Source: Cunninghamia lanceolata (Eukaryota; Streptophyta; Pinopsida; Cupressales; Cupressaceae). From it: a stretch of 64,000 nt of DNA. A program made the position numbers and the translations under genes. The DNA is taken from contig BSBN01000252.1 in the NCBI GenBank assembly GCA_027924645.1, positions 2,976,001 through 3,040,000 on the forward strand, written 5' to 3'. The number at the start of each line of letters is the position of its first letter. The first letter of the stretch is position 1. Of the stretch, positions 35,246 through 46,130 are shown one piece after another. The notes below the pieces were generated by a model, which was given only the letters and a program-made list of their open reading frames with translations, was not told where the DNA came from and did no database searches.

Positions 35246-35659
35246 ATATTGGATTTCAAATTAAACTATTTAGTCATCATTTCCTATACATTTACCATCT
35301 ATTTAACGACCTTTGACTATGTGAATTGTTGGAAAAAGGGAGAGAGAACAAGGTAAAGTTGTAGCTGTGTAACTTTAAAATGTTTTCAAATATGAAATCA
35401 ATAGCAAGTGTAAATCTAAAAATTACTTTCAATTTAGATGTTATAGTAATTCTCCAATTTAATCAATGCAGTAGAAGAAAATATCTTGCAAGAAGAAGAC
35501 AAGTATTTACGTGGCAAAACCCCAAAGGGAAAAAATCCACACCAAAGGTGTTTATGCTTGTATTAAATCTTTTGTGAAAGATTACATTCAATACTGAAAT
35601 CCTTTTATTCCTTGATGCACTTCAAAAGCTTCTTCAATCTTCAAACCTGTAAAAACTTC

Positions 35660-35796
35660 AAAAAAGCTTCTTGCTTTTTTCTTCTAAGTCAAAAAATCTT
35701 CTTGCTTTGTTCTTCTAAGTCGAAAAAAACTTCTTGCTTTTTTCTTCTAAGTCTTTTACAAAAAACTTCTTGTTTTTTTCTTCTAAGTCTTTTTTC
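35660..35796. repeat. Four-copy tandem of about 34 bp
   Basis: Units carry CTTCTTGCTTTTTTCTTCTA followed by AGTC and a variable A/T run, in the first third of the LTR-like insertion. The open frame over it reflects the repeat. Confidence 0.85.
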
Positions 35797-36229
35797 ACAA
35801 TTCAACTCTCTGGAAAATTTATGGGGCTTTTTAATTAATACAAAAGCTTCTTTAATTCAAGAGCTTCTTAATTAGAAAGCTTGGAACTCAAATTACAATA
35901 AATTGTAATTGATAACATAGAAACCAATGCTCATGCAAAAACTAAGTGTTCCAAATTGAGAAGACTGAAGTCAAACAAAGTCAAGCCTTCTGTTAACTAC
36001 TTGTCCTTGATGTGGGCACCCAAGTTCTCCCAAGTTAACTTTGCCAACATCAAATACATTTCCAAATAAAAGCAACAACAAAAAGTCCTCCAATTGGGCA
36101 TCCATATTTGCCCAATCACTTTCTGTTGATATCAACACACATCAATTTCATGCAAACAACATGCAAGATTGATGTCCCCAAGGCTATTCTGAATTATCTT
36201 GTTTTGTACATGCAAGTGACATGCAAACA

Positions 36230-36740
36230 CCGGATTCAACATGCAACTAATACCCATTGCCTGAAACACTGAGATGTACCATCTTGCAAGTTTATGGAGT
36301 TGGAGTGTTCTATAAGTAATATCTTAAAATTGACATGCAAGCACATGCAACAACATGCAACTGATACCCGTTACTTGAAACACTGAGATGTACCATCCTG
36401 CAAGTTTTTGGAGTTGGAGTGTTCTACAAGCAATATCACAAAATTGAAATGCAACAACATGCAAGGTCATATAATTGACATGCAAAGTCATACAAGTCCA
36501 TAGGAGTGACATGTAACAACATGCAAGTGGCATGCAATAACATGCAAGGTCATACAAGTCCATAGGACTGACATGCAAGCATATGCAAGTCCAAAGGAGC
36601 AGCATGCAACAACATACAAGCATGTGCAAGTAACATGCAACAACATGCAAGTACATGCAAGTAACATGCAATAACATGCAAGTACATACAAGTAACATGC
36701 AACAACATTCAAGTCCATGCAAGTTATTATGACCTCATGC
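36230..36740. repeat. ATGCAAG-type minisatellite
   Basis: Dozens of ACATGCAA(G/C) units, mixed with a 115-bp direct repeat (36239-36353 and 36354-36468, sharing GAAACACTGAGATGTACCAT). Both strands are open over it (for example the Cys/His-rich minus frame at 36324-36722), which is a property of the repeat unit and not evidence of a gene. Confidence 0.9.
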
Positions 36741-37323
36741 AAGCAATATCCAACTCATGCATCTCTAACACTTTAGTTAACTCCAACATTATATATGTGC
36801 AAGGTGTCTCAACATTATCCACTCGTGTACATTAAAAATCACAACTCCAAGTCTAAATATAAGACACCTCCAAAAGTGGGCACCCAAGTTAACTTCCACT
36901 CACTAGGAGTTGTCAAACTCTCAAAATAGACTTCAAGGAGTTGTCAACAAGTCTTCATGGACCCCACTCCAAAAGTGGATGCCCAAGTTTGATCCTATCA
37001 ATTAGGAATTGATTGCAAAAGTCAAAGTGATATAATTAATGAGTAATTAATCTCTCAAAGTCCTTATGTGTTGGAGAACACATTCCAAGAACTTTGGCGA
37101 CACATGAATTGGTTAGGATTGCAAGTTAATGGCAACTTATCCCAACATGAACATCAATAGATTCTTGTGTGAGAAATAATTTAAAGACTAGGGTTAGAAA
37201 TAACATATCCTAATATTATTAAATTTAATTTAAATAATTGTATGAAGTAAACCACATTTATCTAGATATTACACATCTACAACATAACCAAATTCACTTA
37301 CTAGGCATCCTCCTTACATCAAG

Positions 37324-37328
37324 GTTGG
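37324..37328. repeat. Target-site duplication of gypsy-B, left copy (GTTGG)
   Basis: GTTGG here and GTTAA at 61685-61689; the uninterrupted site in tandem unit 1 reads GTTAG. Both sides differ from it by one base. Confidence 0.65.
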
Positions 37329-37780
37329 TGTTGGCAAGAAAATGTTAAAAGGACACAGTCCGAAGATCTGAGCCTAGGTCATTTTCTAAGTCTGTTTATA
37401 CCCCAAACATGATAGTGATAGAATAATAGAGAACATCAATGAGTAATCACATAATGCGGTGGGATTATAACATGGATACTTTATTCATGCACATTCATAT
37501 GCACAAAAGTCTTTAACTAGAATCCTTATATCTCTTTATATATTTATATCATTATCATATACAAAATGGAGGTCTGAGTCTCTACTCTGTATTCTTATCT
37601 TCATCTATCTCTACATCTCCAATCTTATTTATATCTTATATATTACATATACAATGGGATAGGGATGCATGTACCTTACAAAATAACCTAATTCCTATCT
37701 TTCATGTTGGCCTTGACCTCTGTACTGCACTTGCGGTGACTTGCGGTAGGTTATAGTGATTGTCCTATTCCCTGCCAACA
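37329..37780 (-). repeat. gypsy-B 3' LTR
   Basis: Matches 61239-61684 and gypsy-A 18619-19067. A TATATATTTATATCATT segment near 37537 is the likely promoter region on the minus strand. Confidence 0.92.
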
Positions 37781-37795
37781 TCATCCCCCCTTTTT
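37781..37795 (-). other. gypsy-B polypurine tract
   Basis: The minus strand reads AAAAAGGGGGGATGA directly before the 3' LTR, as in gypsy-A. Confidence 0.85.
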
Positions 37796-37799
37796 AGAA

Positions 37800-40700
37800 C
37801 TATGTCTTGTCCTCAAGACATGTAGAGCTAGTTACTGAGTAAGATGTTCTTGTAGATCACTTTTAGTTGGGCCAAGGTAGTATCCCACTATTTCTTGGCC
37901 TATTGTAGCATCTGTATCTAGCCCTCTAACTCAATATGTGTCTTTTCTACATCTCCTATAGTAGAAGCAATTTGAATCTTTTGAGCATTTTGCTTAGCCT
38001 CTACTAATATTCATGTTAAATGTGCTAATCCAAGGCTTACAACTTCCCTCAATTTCTTAACATGTACCTTGATTTGTTCCCTATGCTCTTGTAGTTATTG
38101 TAGTTGTGTGTGAACTGTTTCAATTTGTGCCCTTATCACTCTGTTCATATCTTTCAAGGGGTCACATGTTCCTAGAGTTTTTCTATCTAGGCTTCCAGAC
38201 TATCTATTTGATCCTTTATATTCTTAGTAGTAGTAGGCCACTACAAACAAAATTGGTATAATATAGTGGCTTCTCCTATGGCTTGTTGGATGTTTTTGAT
38301 GTGTTTCTAGTTGTGTGTGCATTGATACACATTTGTTGGAAGCCTCTACCATTCTTTTCTTATTCATTTCATCCCTTACCTCCTGTTGCACCTTAGTTTC
38401 TTGATATTTTAGTTTTACATGTATGTTGTTAAACAATTGCTTTAGTTGTTGTGTTACCAGCAGTGTTGTATCTCTTTGAGCATTTGGCAACTGACTCTAA
38501 AGTGTGTTTGCCACCTACTGTAGTTGCTTTGTGTTGTCCACATGTTGTAAAATTTCCTCCCTTGTGGTGGCATGAAAGATATCCCCCAGTTGTAACTTTT
38601 GAATTGGTGAGATCCCAGAGAGGTTGACTTGTGCTTCAATCAGAGGAAGTTGTAGCAACTATGGAGTAACTAGTGGTTGTATTTGTTTTTGTACACCAAG
38701 AAATATTTGATTGATTGTATAGGGGAGGTGGAGGTAGAAGCCTTTAGAGTATCTGTTTCCCCCATTTACTGTGATGTTTCTCCTTGTTCAATCTCTTGTA
38801 TGTTTTGCTGAGGTGATTCTACTTGTTCTTGCTCCTTTACTTCTTCTCCCCTTATTGTTTCATATGCTTTATTTGTGATGTCCTCAATTTCCTTTTCTAA
38901 TTTCTCTCTCTTCTCCTTTGATAAGCTCATTAGGGTATCTACCCTCTGTTTTGTCCTTAATTCTTTTGCTTGCATCTATATTAATTTTTCTTTTTGCCTA
39001 CTAGAGAGTCTAGATCCACCTCATCTATTGCTTTTTGCCTCATCCCTTCTTCCATTTCTAGGGCTTGTTCCCTTCTTTTCATCTTTGCTTCTATCAATTG
39101 TTGAGGAAAGTCTTCCATTATGTCCTCTAGCATTTGGTCACTTTTCCACATATGGATAATGACTGCTCTTTCTATTATTTTCTTATTTTCCTCGGAGACT
39201 TCATTATACAATTATATTGTACTCTTCAACATACCATGGTGTTGGATGGCATTTACCAATGCCTTCAAGTCCAGTGTGGCCTCTTCTTGTGTTCGTTTCT
39301 CTTGTTGTGCTTTTCTTGTTATCTCCAGCATTGATATTTTGGCTTTCTTCTTTTGCGGTGGTTGTTGTATATCTTCTACCTCCTCTTCTTCTATTTCTAC
39401 TCCTCCTGCTTCCTGAATTATAATCCTTTTTACACCTTGTTTCTTCTTTGCTATTTTATTTTTCTTCTCTGCACTTAGCTATATCAACATATTTGATATT
39501 TCTTCGACCTTCGAGTCTTTCTCTGTTTGTTGCGATGTTGATATGGATTGTGATGAAGTTGTTGGTTCTACCACAGATTGAGTGCTAGGAGTGGCGTAGT
39601 GCAGTCTGACAGATCTCCTTGTTTGTGGTGTGCTTGTAGTATTGGCCTATGGTAGTGTTGATCTAGTTTGTGGTGTTGAAAAGCTGGGTTGTGGAGGAAT
39701 CCCCCATTTTTCATGTAACTTTTCCTTGTTCTTTTCTAATTTCTCTTTCGTATCCCTTTTTTGCTGCTTATCCATAAATTACCTATATGTCCCAAATCTC
39801 TCCACATTTGGATCTTTCGGTTTACTCAACAAATTTTGGTCATATGCATGTATCTCTTCTTTAGTAACTTCATAAGGAAGTTTGGGTATCTAGGATGTCC
39901 TAGGCTCTATCGCCTCCATATAGGTGTAATCTTTATCTACCATGAATGTTATGTGACTTATATATTGTTTTACCGATTCATATGGTATCCTCTCTCTAGC
40001 TTGCATTTTTGTCTAGAAGGCTTTGAAGGACCCCTAATATGCGGTGGTAAACGAGGGTTTGTACTTGAAAATTTTACCGTGTTGGGTAATGTGCTCTACA
40101 ACTATTGTGTCTGTTTGCCATATCTTCCCTCCATAATTTGATAAATAATTCATGAAATAGAAAGCAAGGCATATGATTAGGTTTACATACCATTGTAGCT
40201 TGAGCTCTTTGTTTTCTGTAGGTTTTCTAGCAATTTATCCCTCAACACTTCGCACAGGTCAAAGTCTTTCCCATCTACAATCATCTGATATGTTGTATGA
40301 ATGGTTGTCCCAGTGGCTAACCCTTCGTGGTTTGCATAGTAAATTTTGTAGGCAATCCCCATGGTTGCGTATCTAACTGTGGGGTTGATAATTTCATTGA
40401 CATTCAGACTTTGTCCATCTGGTGTGGCCCTGGTTAGCTCCATTACTTTCTAATTCTTAATTGCCTTCTTGAACGACAATTCTCCTATTACGCTCAGTCA
40501 TGTGACTGCTTGAATCACTTGCTTTGTTATACAATGTGGTTTGTCCAAGTACATGTACTCATGATGTATGCGACTTAGAATGATCCTAACCCAGTCATGC
40601 TTTGCATAGAAATCTTGACAATTCTTCCATACATCTAGCTTTTTCTTTTCTATCTCGTTGTATTGTGGCAAGTAGTTGGTTTGGTACGGCTGGAGGAGTA

Positions 40701-40902
40701 TCCGGCATAGTTCTTCAAATGTAGTATGATTAATCTCTGATATGGGCGCGTGTATATACTTGCGAACATTCTCTGTATAGATTACGTCTATTGGAACGCC
40801 TGAAAATACACCATCTTTATCCACCTCCATCGCCTTGTATGGATACTTCTTGTATTTTGGCCTAGGTTTCTTAGTGATATCTATTAATATGGGAGTAGCC
40901 AT
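37800..40902 (-). pseudogene. gypsy-B third reading frame, function unknown
   Basis: Begins with an ATG at 40902 (MATPILIDITKKPRPKYKKY), about 300 bp after the integrase ends. First part: VIYTENVRKYIHAPISEINH and HDWVRIILSRIHHEYMYLDK, then VRYATMGIAYKIYYANHEG and DGKDFDLCEVLRDKLLENL (40443-40183). Middle: Pro/Ser/Thr/Gln-rich (39680-39560). Last part: charged coiled-coil-like blocks (LYNEVSEENKKIIERAVI, EKLEKEIEDITNKAYETI). Without breaks it would be about 1000 residues. No catalytic, membrane or envelope signature. It is present at the same place in gypsy-A, so it belongs to the family. A structural or regulatory role is speculation. Confidence 0.65.
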
Positions 40903-41179
40903 TTTTCTTCTTCACAACTACACTAAAGGGTTTATAGTACTCTTCTCTTCTATTCCTTATCTCAAACTACTTAGTGTTGGATGCAATTGTGGCTCATTGC
41001 ATTAGGAATTAAGGTTTTTATAGACCTAATGTTGTGCATTTATTGCAATTTTCTGTTTATGTTTTGGTGGGCTTTTATATCCGTTAGGTGTTATCTGTGC
41101 TTTAGATGCTAATGGTCTTTTTGTGTTTTCTATGTTATGCTATGGTGCATATAATACATATGGTACATATTTTACATCT

Positions 41180-42780
41180 TTATGAATTTCCTGTGTATTT
41201 CTCTTATTCCTTCAGTTGGTGATAATATTTCAATCTCATGCCATTGACATACCATGTTACCACATTTCCATCCATATGTCATAATCTTACCGCTCTTGAT
41301 TCTACAATGTCATGTATATAATAAGGTCCAAGCTAGCAGACTTTCAATTTTCCTTGCTTTTTGAATTTACTGTCATACAGTAGAACTAGGTCTCCTTCTT
41401 TAATGGTTTTCAACCACAGGTTTCTGTCGTGCCATGCCTTCTACCATGTTCGTTCCAAATTTTGATTATATACTGCGATGACTTTGTTTTCATCTAATTT
41501 ATCTAGTTTTTCAATTCTTTCTACCAAGGAGTCATCTTCATTCAATCGCAGAGTGAATGTGGTGCGTAGATTTGGAATTATAAAGTTCATTGGTAATATT
41601 GCATCTGTTCCATACACTAGTTCAAATGGTATGAACTTGGTACTTCTTTTATATGATGTGTGGTAAGCCCATAGTACTGCAGGTACTTTCAAATCCCAAT
41701 CTTCTCTATTGATGTCACACATCTTGGTTAGTGTGGTTCCAATAATCTTGTTCAGAGCTTCGCTTGCCCCCATTTTCTTGCGGATGATAAGGTGGACTGT
41801 TATTATGGGTAATCATGAAACTGTGTAGTAACTCTCCAATCATGTTATTCACAAAACATTTACCCTGATCACTTGTTATATTGAGTGGACATCCAAATTG
41901 TGTGATTATATTCTCATATATGAATTTGGCAGAAGTCTTTGTGGTACAGTCCCTAGTGGATTCATCTTCCCCCATTTGGTTAAATATTCAACCCCTATAA
42001 TGATTAATCTTGCTTTGGAGTGTTTGGCAGGTGGGTCTATTCATCCAATAAAACCAATCACCCATTTTTCGAATGGGATTTTATTGAGTGGACATCCAAA
42101 TTGTGTGATTATATTCTCATATATGAATTTGGCAGAAGTCTTTGTGGTATAGTCCCTAGTGGATTCATCTTCCCCCATTTGGTTAAATATTCAACCCCTC
42201 TAATGATTAATCTTGCTTTGGAGTGTTTGGCAGGTGGGTCTATTCATCCAATAAAACCAATTACCCATTTTTCGAATGGGATTTGATCTAATACTAGTTT
42301 GAGCGGCATTTCATCCTCGGCGGTTGGTTTTCGTGTGCGTTGGCAAATGTCACATTATTTGACATAAGTTTTTGTATCCTTGTACAGTGTAGGCCACCAT
42401 AGTTCGGCCAATTTTACTCTTTTTGCCATTATATCCCCAAAATTATGGCCTCCTAATATTCCCTCATGTGCCTCTCTTAATGTCTTCTCTTTCATGTTGG
42501 TACACCACTCTTCTTATTATATCATCTTTACCTATAACATGTAGTTCCCCTTCTATAAGTGTGTAAAGTAATGGTATCCGCATTAGGGTTTGTTTTTTTG
42601 GCGGTGACATATCTTCTGGATATTTTCCTGTGGATAATAGGATTGCTATGTCATGTAATTTTTTCGGTACCACAATTATTCTAAATAGATTTGTGCCAAG
42701 TAAATCTTCCTCCTAATTGTCTGGTTCTTCCCCTGTTTCAATCCTAGATAGGTAATTCAGGCCTTGATTGTTTTTACCAG
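41180..42780 (-). pseudogene. gypsy-B integrase
   Basis: Runs from the linker (EELDNQEE-like, 42720) through the HHCC finger (CDICQR type, near 42345), the core, and the C-terminal GPY/F module (LVLLYDSKFKKQGKLKV, LGPYYI, near 41380-41310). Second Asp in NITSDQGKCFVNNM (near 41860), Glu kept in MGASEALNKIIGTTL (near 41760). A 203-bp direct duplication (41881-42083 and 42084-42286) falls in the catalytic core and, with several stops, destroys the frame. Confidence 0.85.
41881..42286. repeat. 203-bp tandem duplication inside gypsy-B integrase
   Basis: TTGAGTGGACATCCAAATTG starts both 41881 and 42084. The two copies are almost identical, so the duplication is younger than the element. Gypsy-A has a single copy of this part. 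Confidence 0.9.
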
Positions 42781-43370
42781 GTTTTACCATTATCTTGAAG
42801 TCAAACTCCGTGAATAAGAGTAACCACCAACATATCCTTCCTTAAGTAATTGGTTTGTTCAATAGATACTTCAAGGGTTCATGGTCAGTATAGAAAGTGA
42901 ATGGTGTGGATAAAAAGTAATGCCTAAACTTTTGTAGTGCATATACCATAGCTAAAGCCTCTCTCTCTGTAGTTGTGTAATTCCTTTATGCCTTTGATAG
43001 CTTGTTACTAGCAAATGTTATATGGTGGTCTTTGTTACCTTTAGGTTGTGCCAACACTACCCCTATTGCAATTCTTGATGCATCCACATGTACATGAAAT
43101 GGTGTATTCCAATCTGGAAATATCAGTATAGGTACTTCGGTGATCCTTTGCTTCAACATGTCAAAAGAATTTTGATATTGGTCATTCCATTCAATATTCT
43201 TACCGCATTTGTTCTTTAGTAGTTCCTCCAATGGTGTCGCGATGGTCACATATCCTCTGATAAATTTGCGGTGGTATCCAGTGTATCCCAAAAATGTTTT
43301 CACCTCTGGTGTTGTTTTTGGTGGGGGAAGTGTCATTATCAATGTAACTTTAAAAGGGTCTACCATTAGC
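42780..43370 (-). pseudogene. gypsy-B RT connection and RNase H
   Basis: 43366-42986 reads TPEVKTFLGYTGYHRKFI, then FPDWNTPFHVHVDASRIAIGVVLAQPKG with the first RNase H Asp. ALAMVYALQKF (Glu) follows near 42950 and YTDHEPLKYL (second Asp) near 42880, both in shifted frames. The Asp lost in gypsy-A is retained here. Confidence 0.85.
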
Positions 43371-44165
43371 CTTCTTTACAGATGATATGTCCCAATAAGG
43401 TGCCAAAAGGTACCACAAACATACACTTCTTCATGCTTAAAGATAATTGGACACTTATGCATCTATTAAGCATCATTCTTAATGCTTGCACATGATCCTT
43501 CACCAAGCCATATACCATCTAGTCATCTAAATACATCTCTCAGAAATCATTAATGAAATCCTTAAATGCATTTATCGTTATTTTGTTGAATACCGCAAGT
43601 GCATTCTTTAAGCCAAATGGCATAATTGTATATATAAATGATCTAGATTTTGATGTGAAAGTAGTTTTTGGTTGATCTTCTTCTCTTATCTTAGCCTATG
43701 GTATCCAGGGAATCCATCAATGAATGAGTATATCTCCCTTCTGACTACTGATTTTAATATCTCCTCGGCAAAAGGAGTTGGGAATGGATCATGTATGCAT
43801 GCTTTGTTTAGTTCTCCATAGTCCACACATATCCACACTTCACCGGTTTTCTTATTCTGTACTACCATTAGACATACCCATTGCACATCTTCTACTAGTT
43901 TTATGATGCATGTCGCAATCATTTTGTCTGGTTCTATTTTTACCTTTTTCTTCATATTGGGATTTAATCGATATGGTATTTTCCTTTGTGGCTTGGCTTC
44001 CTCTTTTAATTGTATTTTCATAGCACCTACTTCCTATTTTATACCCTTCGAGTTTGTGAATGGTCTAGGAAACAGGTCCTCAAACTCTAACAATATTTCT
44101 ACAACTTGTGCTACTTCTCTTTCATCCCAATAATCCCCTATCTTGGCCAATTTAGGGTCACCCTC
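43371..44165 (-). pseudogene. gypsy-B reverse transcriptase
   Basis: 44021-43686 contains KEEAKPQRKIPYRLNPNMKK, WVCLMVVQNKKTGEVWICVD and FIDGFPGYHR (D..PGYHQ type). The YLDD box is present near 43530 in another frame (MYLDD, then a stop where Trp is expected). Thumb sequence KKCMFVVPFGTLLGHII is near 43440. Frameshifts separate these parts. Confidence 0.85.
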
Positions 44166-44379
44166 TTTGGCGATGTTTTCCTCTCTTAGTTTAACTAGTT
44201 CATTGTAATTTATTTTTCTTTAGGTCCTCTTAGAATTTCAATTTCCCTTTCCCCCTAATTTATTTCTATTTCTAAATTGTGTTTTTCTTCCTCATTATCT
44301 TGTTGTTGTGTTCTGAGACATCTGCGTTCAGTGTATTTAATTTCATTGTCCATCCATTGTATTAATTTCCAAATTCCCT

Positions 44380-44976
44380 CAGTCTTTGGTGGTGGAATAC
44401 TTAGTTGTGGTGGCTCCTCCTCAGCTTCTACAGTTGGTTTGAATATTATCTCCTTTATTTTGAGAAGTGTGGTGTGGGTATGTTTGTCAGGGTTATAGAA
44501 TGAGAATGTGTTTATAAAATCTATTTGTAATTCATTCCATTCTTTTGTTTCTGCTATGTGTTTTTAGTTTATATACCAAATTTGCACCACTGGTGATAGT
44601 GTCCAGTAAAATAGTTGGATTTATAATGTTGTGTTATACTCATTTCTTTCTTTCCAGACAATATGCACATCTCTAAGTAGTCTTGCGGTGATAGTTGTCA
44701 TTGGTACTTTGGTATGATGTCATATTCTCCTTCTTTTGAAAAGTATCTAGTTTTTATTAAAAAAATTAGTACCGTCCAATGGTGAATTTTGTTTTTATGT
44801 GTATTCCACCAACTAGCAACATTACAGATCAATGTGTTTTGTAGTGCATCCAATCTTATTTGTTCTTCTGTAAAGGTCTTTTCCATTTCTTTTAGATAAT
44901 TCTCTAGGTTTCCTACTCTTGAAAACTTTGGGAGTATAATGTGGGAGATTCCTTTCGTTATGTGATTGAGTTCCAA
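44380..44976 (-). pseudogene. gypsy-B second capsid-like region
   Basis: A readable piece 44976-44698 holds LPKFSRVGNLENYLKEMEKT and VASWWNTHKNKIHHWTVLIF...TRYF, close to the pattern of gag capsid domains (A..WW......W..F...L...F). It lies between protease and RT, while the real gag with zinc knuckles lies before the protease. Same order in gypsy-A. Confidence 0.5.
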
Positions 44977-45114
44977 ACTTTAGGATGTGTTATCTAGGTG
45001 GTGTTTTGAGTTACCGCATATGTTTTCTGGTGTAATTACATTGAGTGCGGTAGTTTACGACAAGGATTCATCTGTAATCTTAACCATACATATCCTGCAG
45101 AATCTTGCCACCCT

Positions 45115-45723
45115 CTAGGTTTTTAGCTCCGGTTCGTTTTGTATCCAGGCCTCCAATACATCTTCATTGTCTGTGTTGTAATTATCACTTTCTATCTGGA
45201 GTTCTCCCTCAGAATTTGGTTCTTCTATCGATTCATATTTGGGTAGTTTTGTGATAGAGTATAGTTGTTTTGAATCTTCATCTGTGTAGTTTTCTTGATT
45301 GAGTTCCTCTATATATGATTCATCCATGTTTATTCTTAAGGGTATATGTACTATTTTATTGTTGTTTGCGAATGATATTTCTTCTTTCCTTGAGTCCATA
45401 ATCCCATTTGTGTTAACAAACCACTGAAGACCTAATAGTACGTTGAAGGAATCAAATGGTTCCTTCATTGCTACTATCTTAAAGTCTACCAATTGTTTAA
45501 TCCCCATTATGTTCACGTCTACCTTCTTCTAGGTTCCTAATGTAGGCATGGTTGTCCCATCCTCCAAGCCAATGTTGTATAGTGTTTCTGCCAATGCTGG
45601 TCTTTCCAAAATTTTCCATACTCTTTTTGGTAGCATATTTATATCCGCACCCAAGTCTACCATAACATGTCTAATATTATGATGGTTATATGGGAATTTA
45701 TCATTAACGGTCTTATTTTCCAT
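45115..45723 (-). pseudogene. gypsy-B aspartic protease
   Basis: Active site VMVDLGADINMLPKRVW (near 45660), then after one TAG (where gypsy-A reads Trp) VDMNIMGIKQLVDFKIVAM and LLGLQWFVNTNGIMDS. Better preserved than in gypsy-A: one stop separates two open halves of the domain (45723-45529, 45516-45115). Confidence 0.85.
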
Positions 45724-46096
45724 TGCCTATCGGTCTTTGCCATTTTTTAAATTTGTGGTTTTTGACCTTGTTCCTTATTCCAATATTTACAGAATTGTTT
45801 TAGTTCTTGTCTATCAAGTTATGTTTTTTTTGTAAATTGTGATAATTGTTTGAGTGCTAGTACTTCTTCTGAAAAGAAATGTGTTTGTTTTTGTTGTTTA
45901 CTTTGTTCTCTAGCTATTATTATTTTTTATTGCTCCACAATTCTGCCATGTTGGTTTTTATTGGGGAAGAACATATTTTCTTCCTCTTCTTCTTCTATCT
46001 CAATGTCACTGTTTTCTAGCTTTGCGGTGTTGGTTCCTTGCCTTGTAACTACTGCAGCTTTGGTTTTGTTTTTATTTTTCCTTATGTTTGTTTGTT
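45724..46096 (-). pseudogene. gypsy-B gag-protease linker
   Basis: Acidic stretch (EIEEEEEENMFFPNKNQHGR) between gag and protease, cut at 46097 by the DNA transposon. Gypsy-A has the same linker unbroken at about 790-1130, which provides the uninterrupted target site. Confidence 0.7.
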
Positions 46097-46100
46097 TGTA
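46097..46100. repeat. Target-site duplication of the DNA transposon, left copy (TGTA)
   Basis: TGTA at 46097-46100 and 58201-58204. The homologous site in gypsy-A (about 793-806, reverse strand) reads TTTGTTTGTAGGTTTG with TGTA once, which proves both the duplication and the exact ends. Confidence 0.93.
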
Positions 46101-46130
46101 GGGTAAAAGCACAAAGCTGTGTCACACTTT
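46101..46130 (+). repeat. Left terminal inverted repeat of the DNA transposon
   Basis: Thirty bases identical to the reverse complement of 58171-58200. After a 12-base (left) or 1-base (right) difference the similarity resumes with GGCCAACA. Confidence 0.97.

Larger units (their letters stand above)
35327..37147. mobile_element. LTR-like insertion, 1821 bp, with ATGCAAG minisatellite
   Basis: Ends TGTTGG...CCCAACA, flanked by TGAAT (35322-35326) and TGAAC (37148-37152); unit 1 shows TGAAC once. It contains ACGTGGCAAAACCCC...CCACACC (35509-35543), an inverted motif also seen in the copia LTRs here. No ORF or primer site, so probably a solo LTR of a copia-type element, enlarged by internal repeats. 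Confidence 0.72.

Noticed and set aside
36324..36722. Cys/His-rich 132-codon minus-strand frame
   Set aside because: Encoded entirely by the ATGCAAG minisatellite; periodic and without start context.
37800..40902. Third gypsy ORF as an envelope gene
   Set aside because: No signal peptide, fusion peptide or C-terminal transmembrane segment could be seen.
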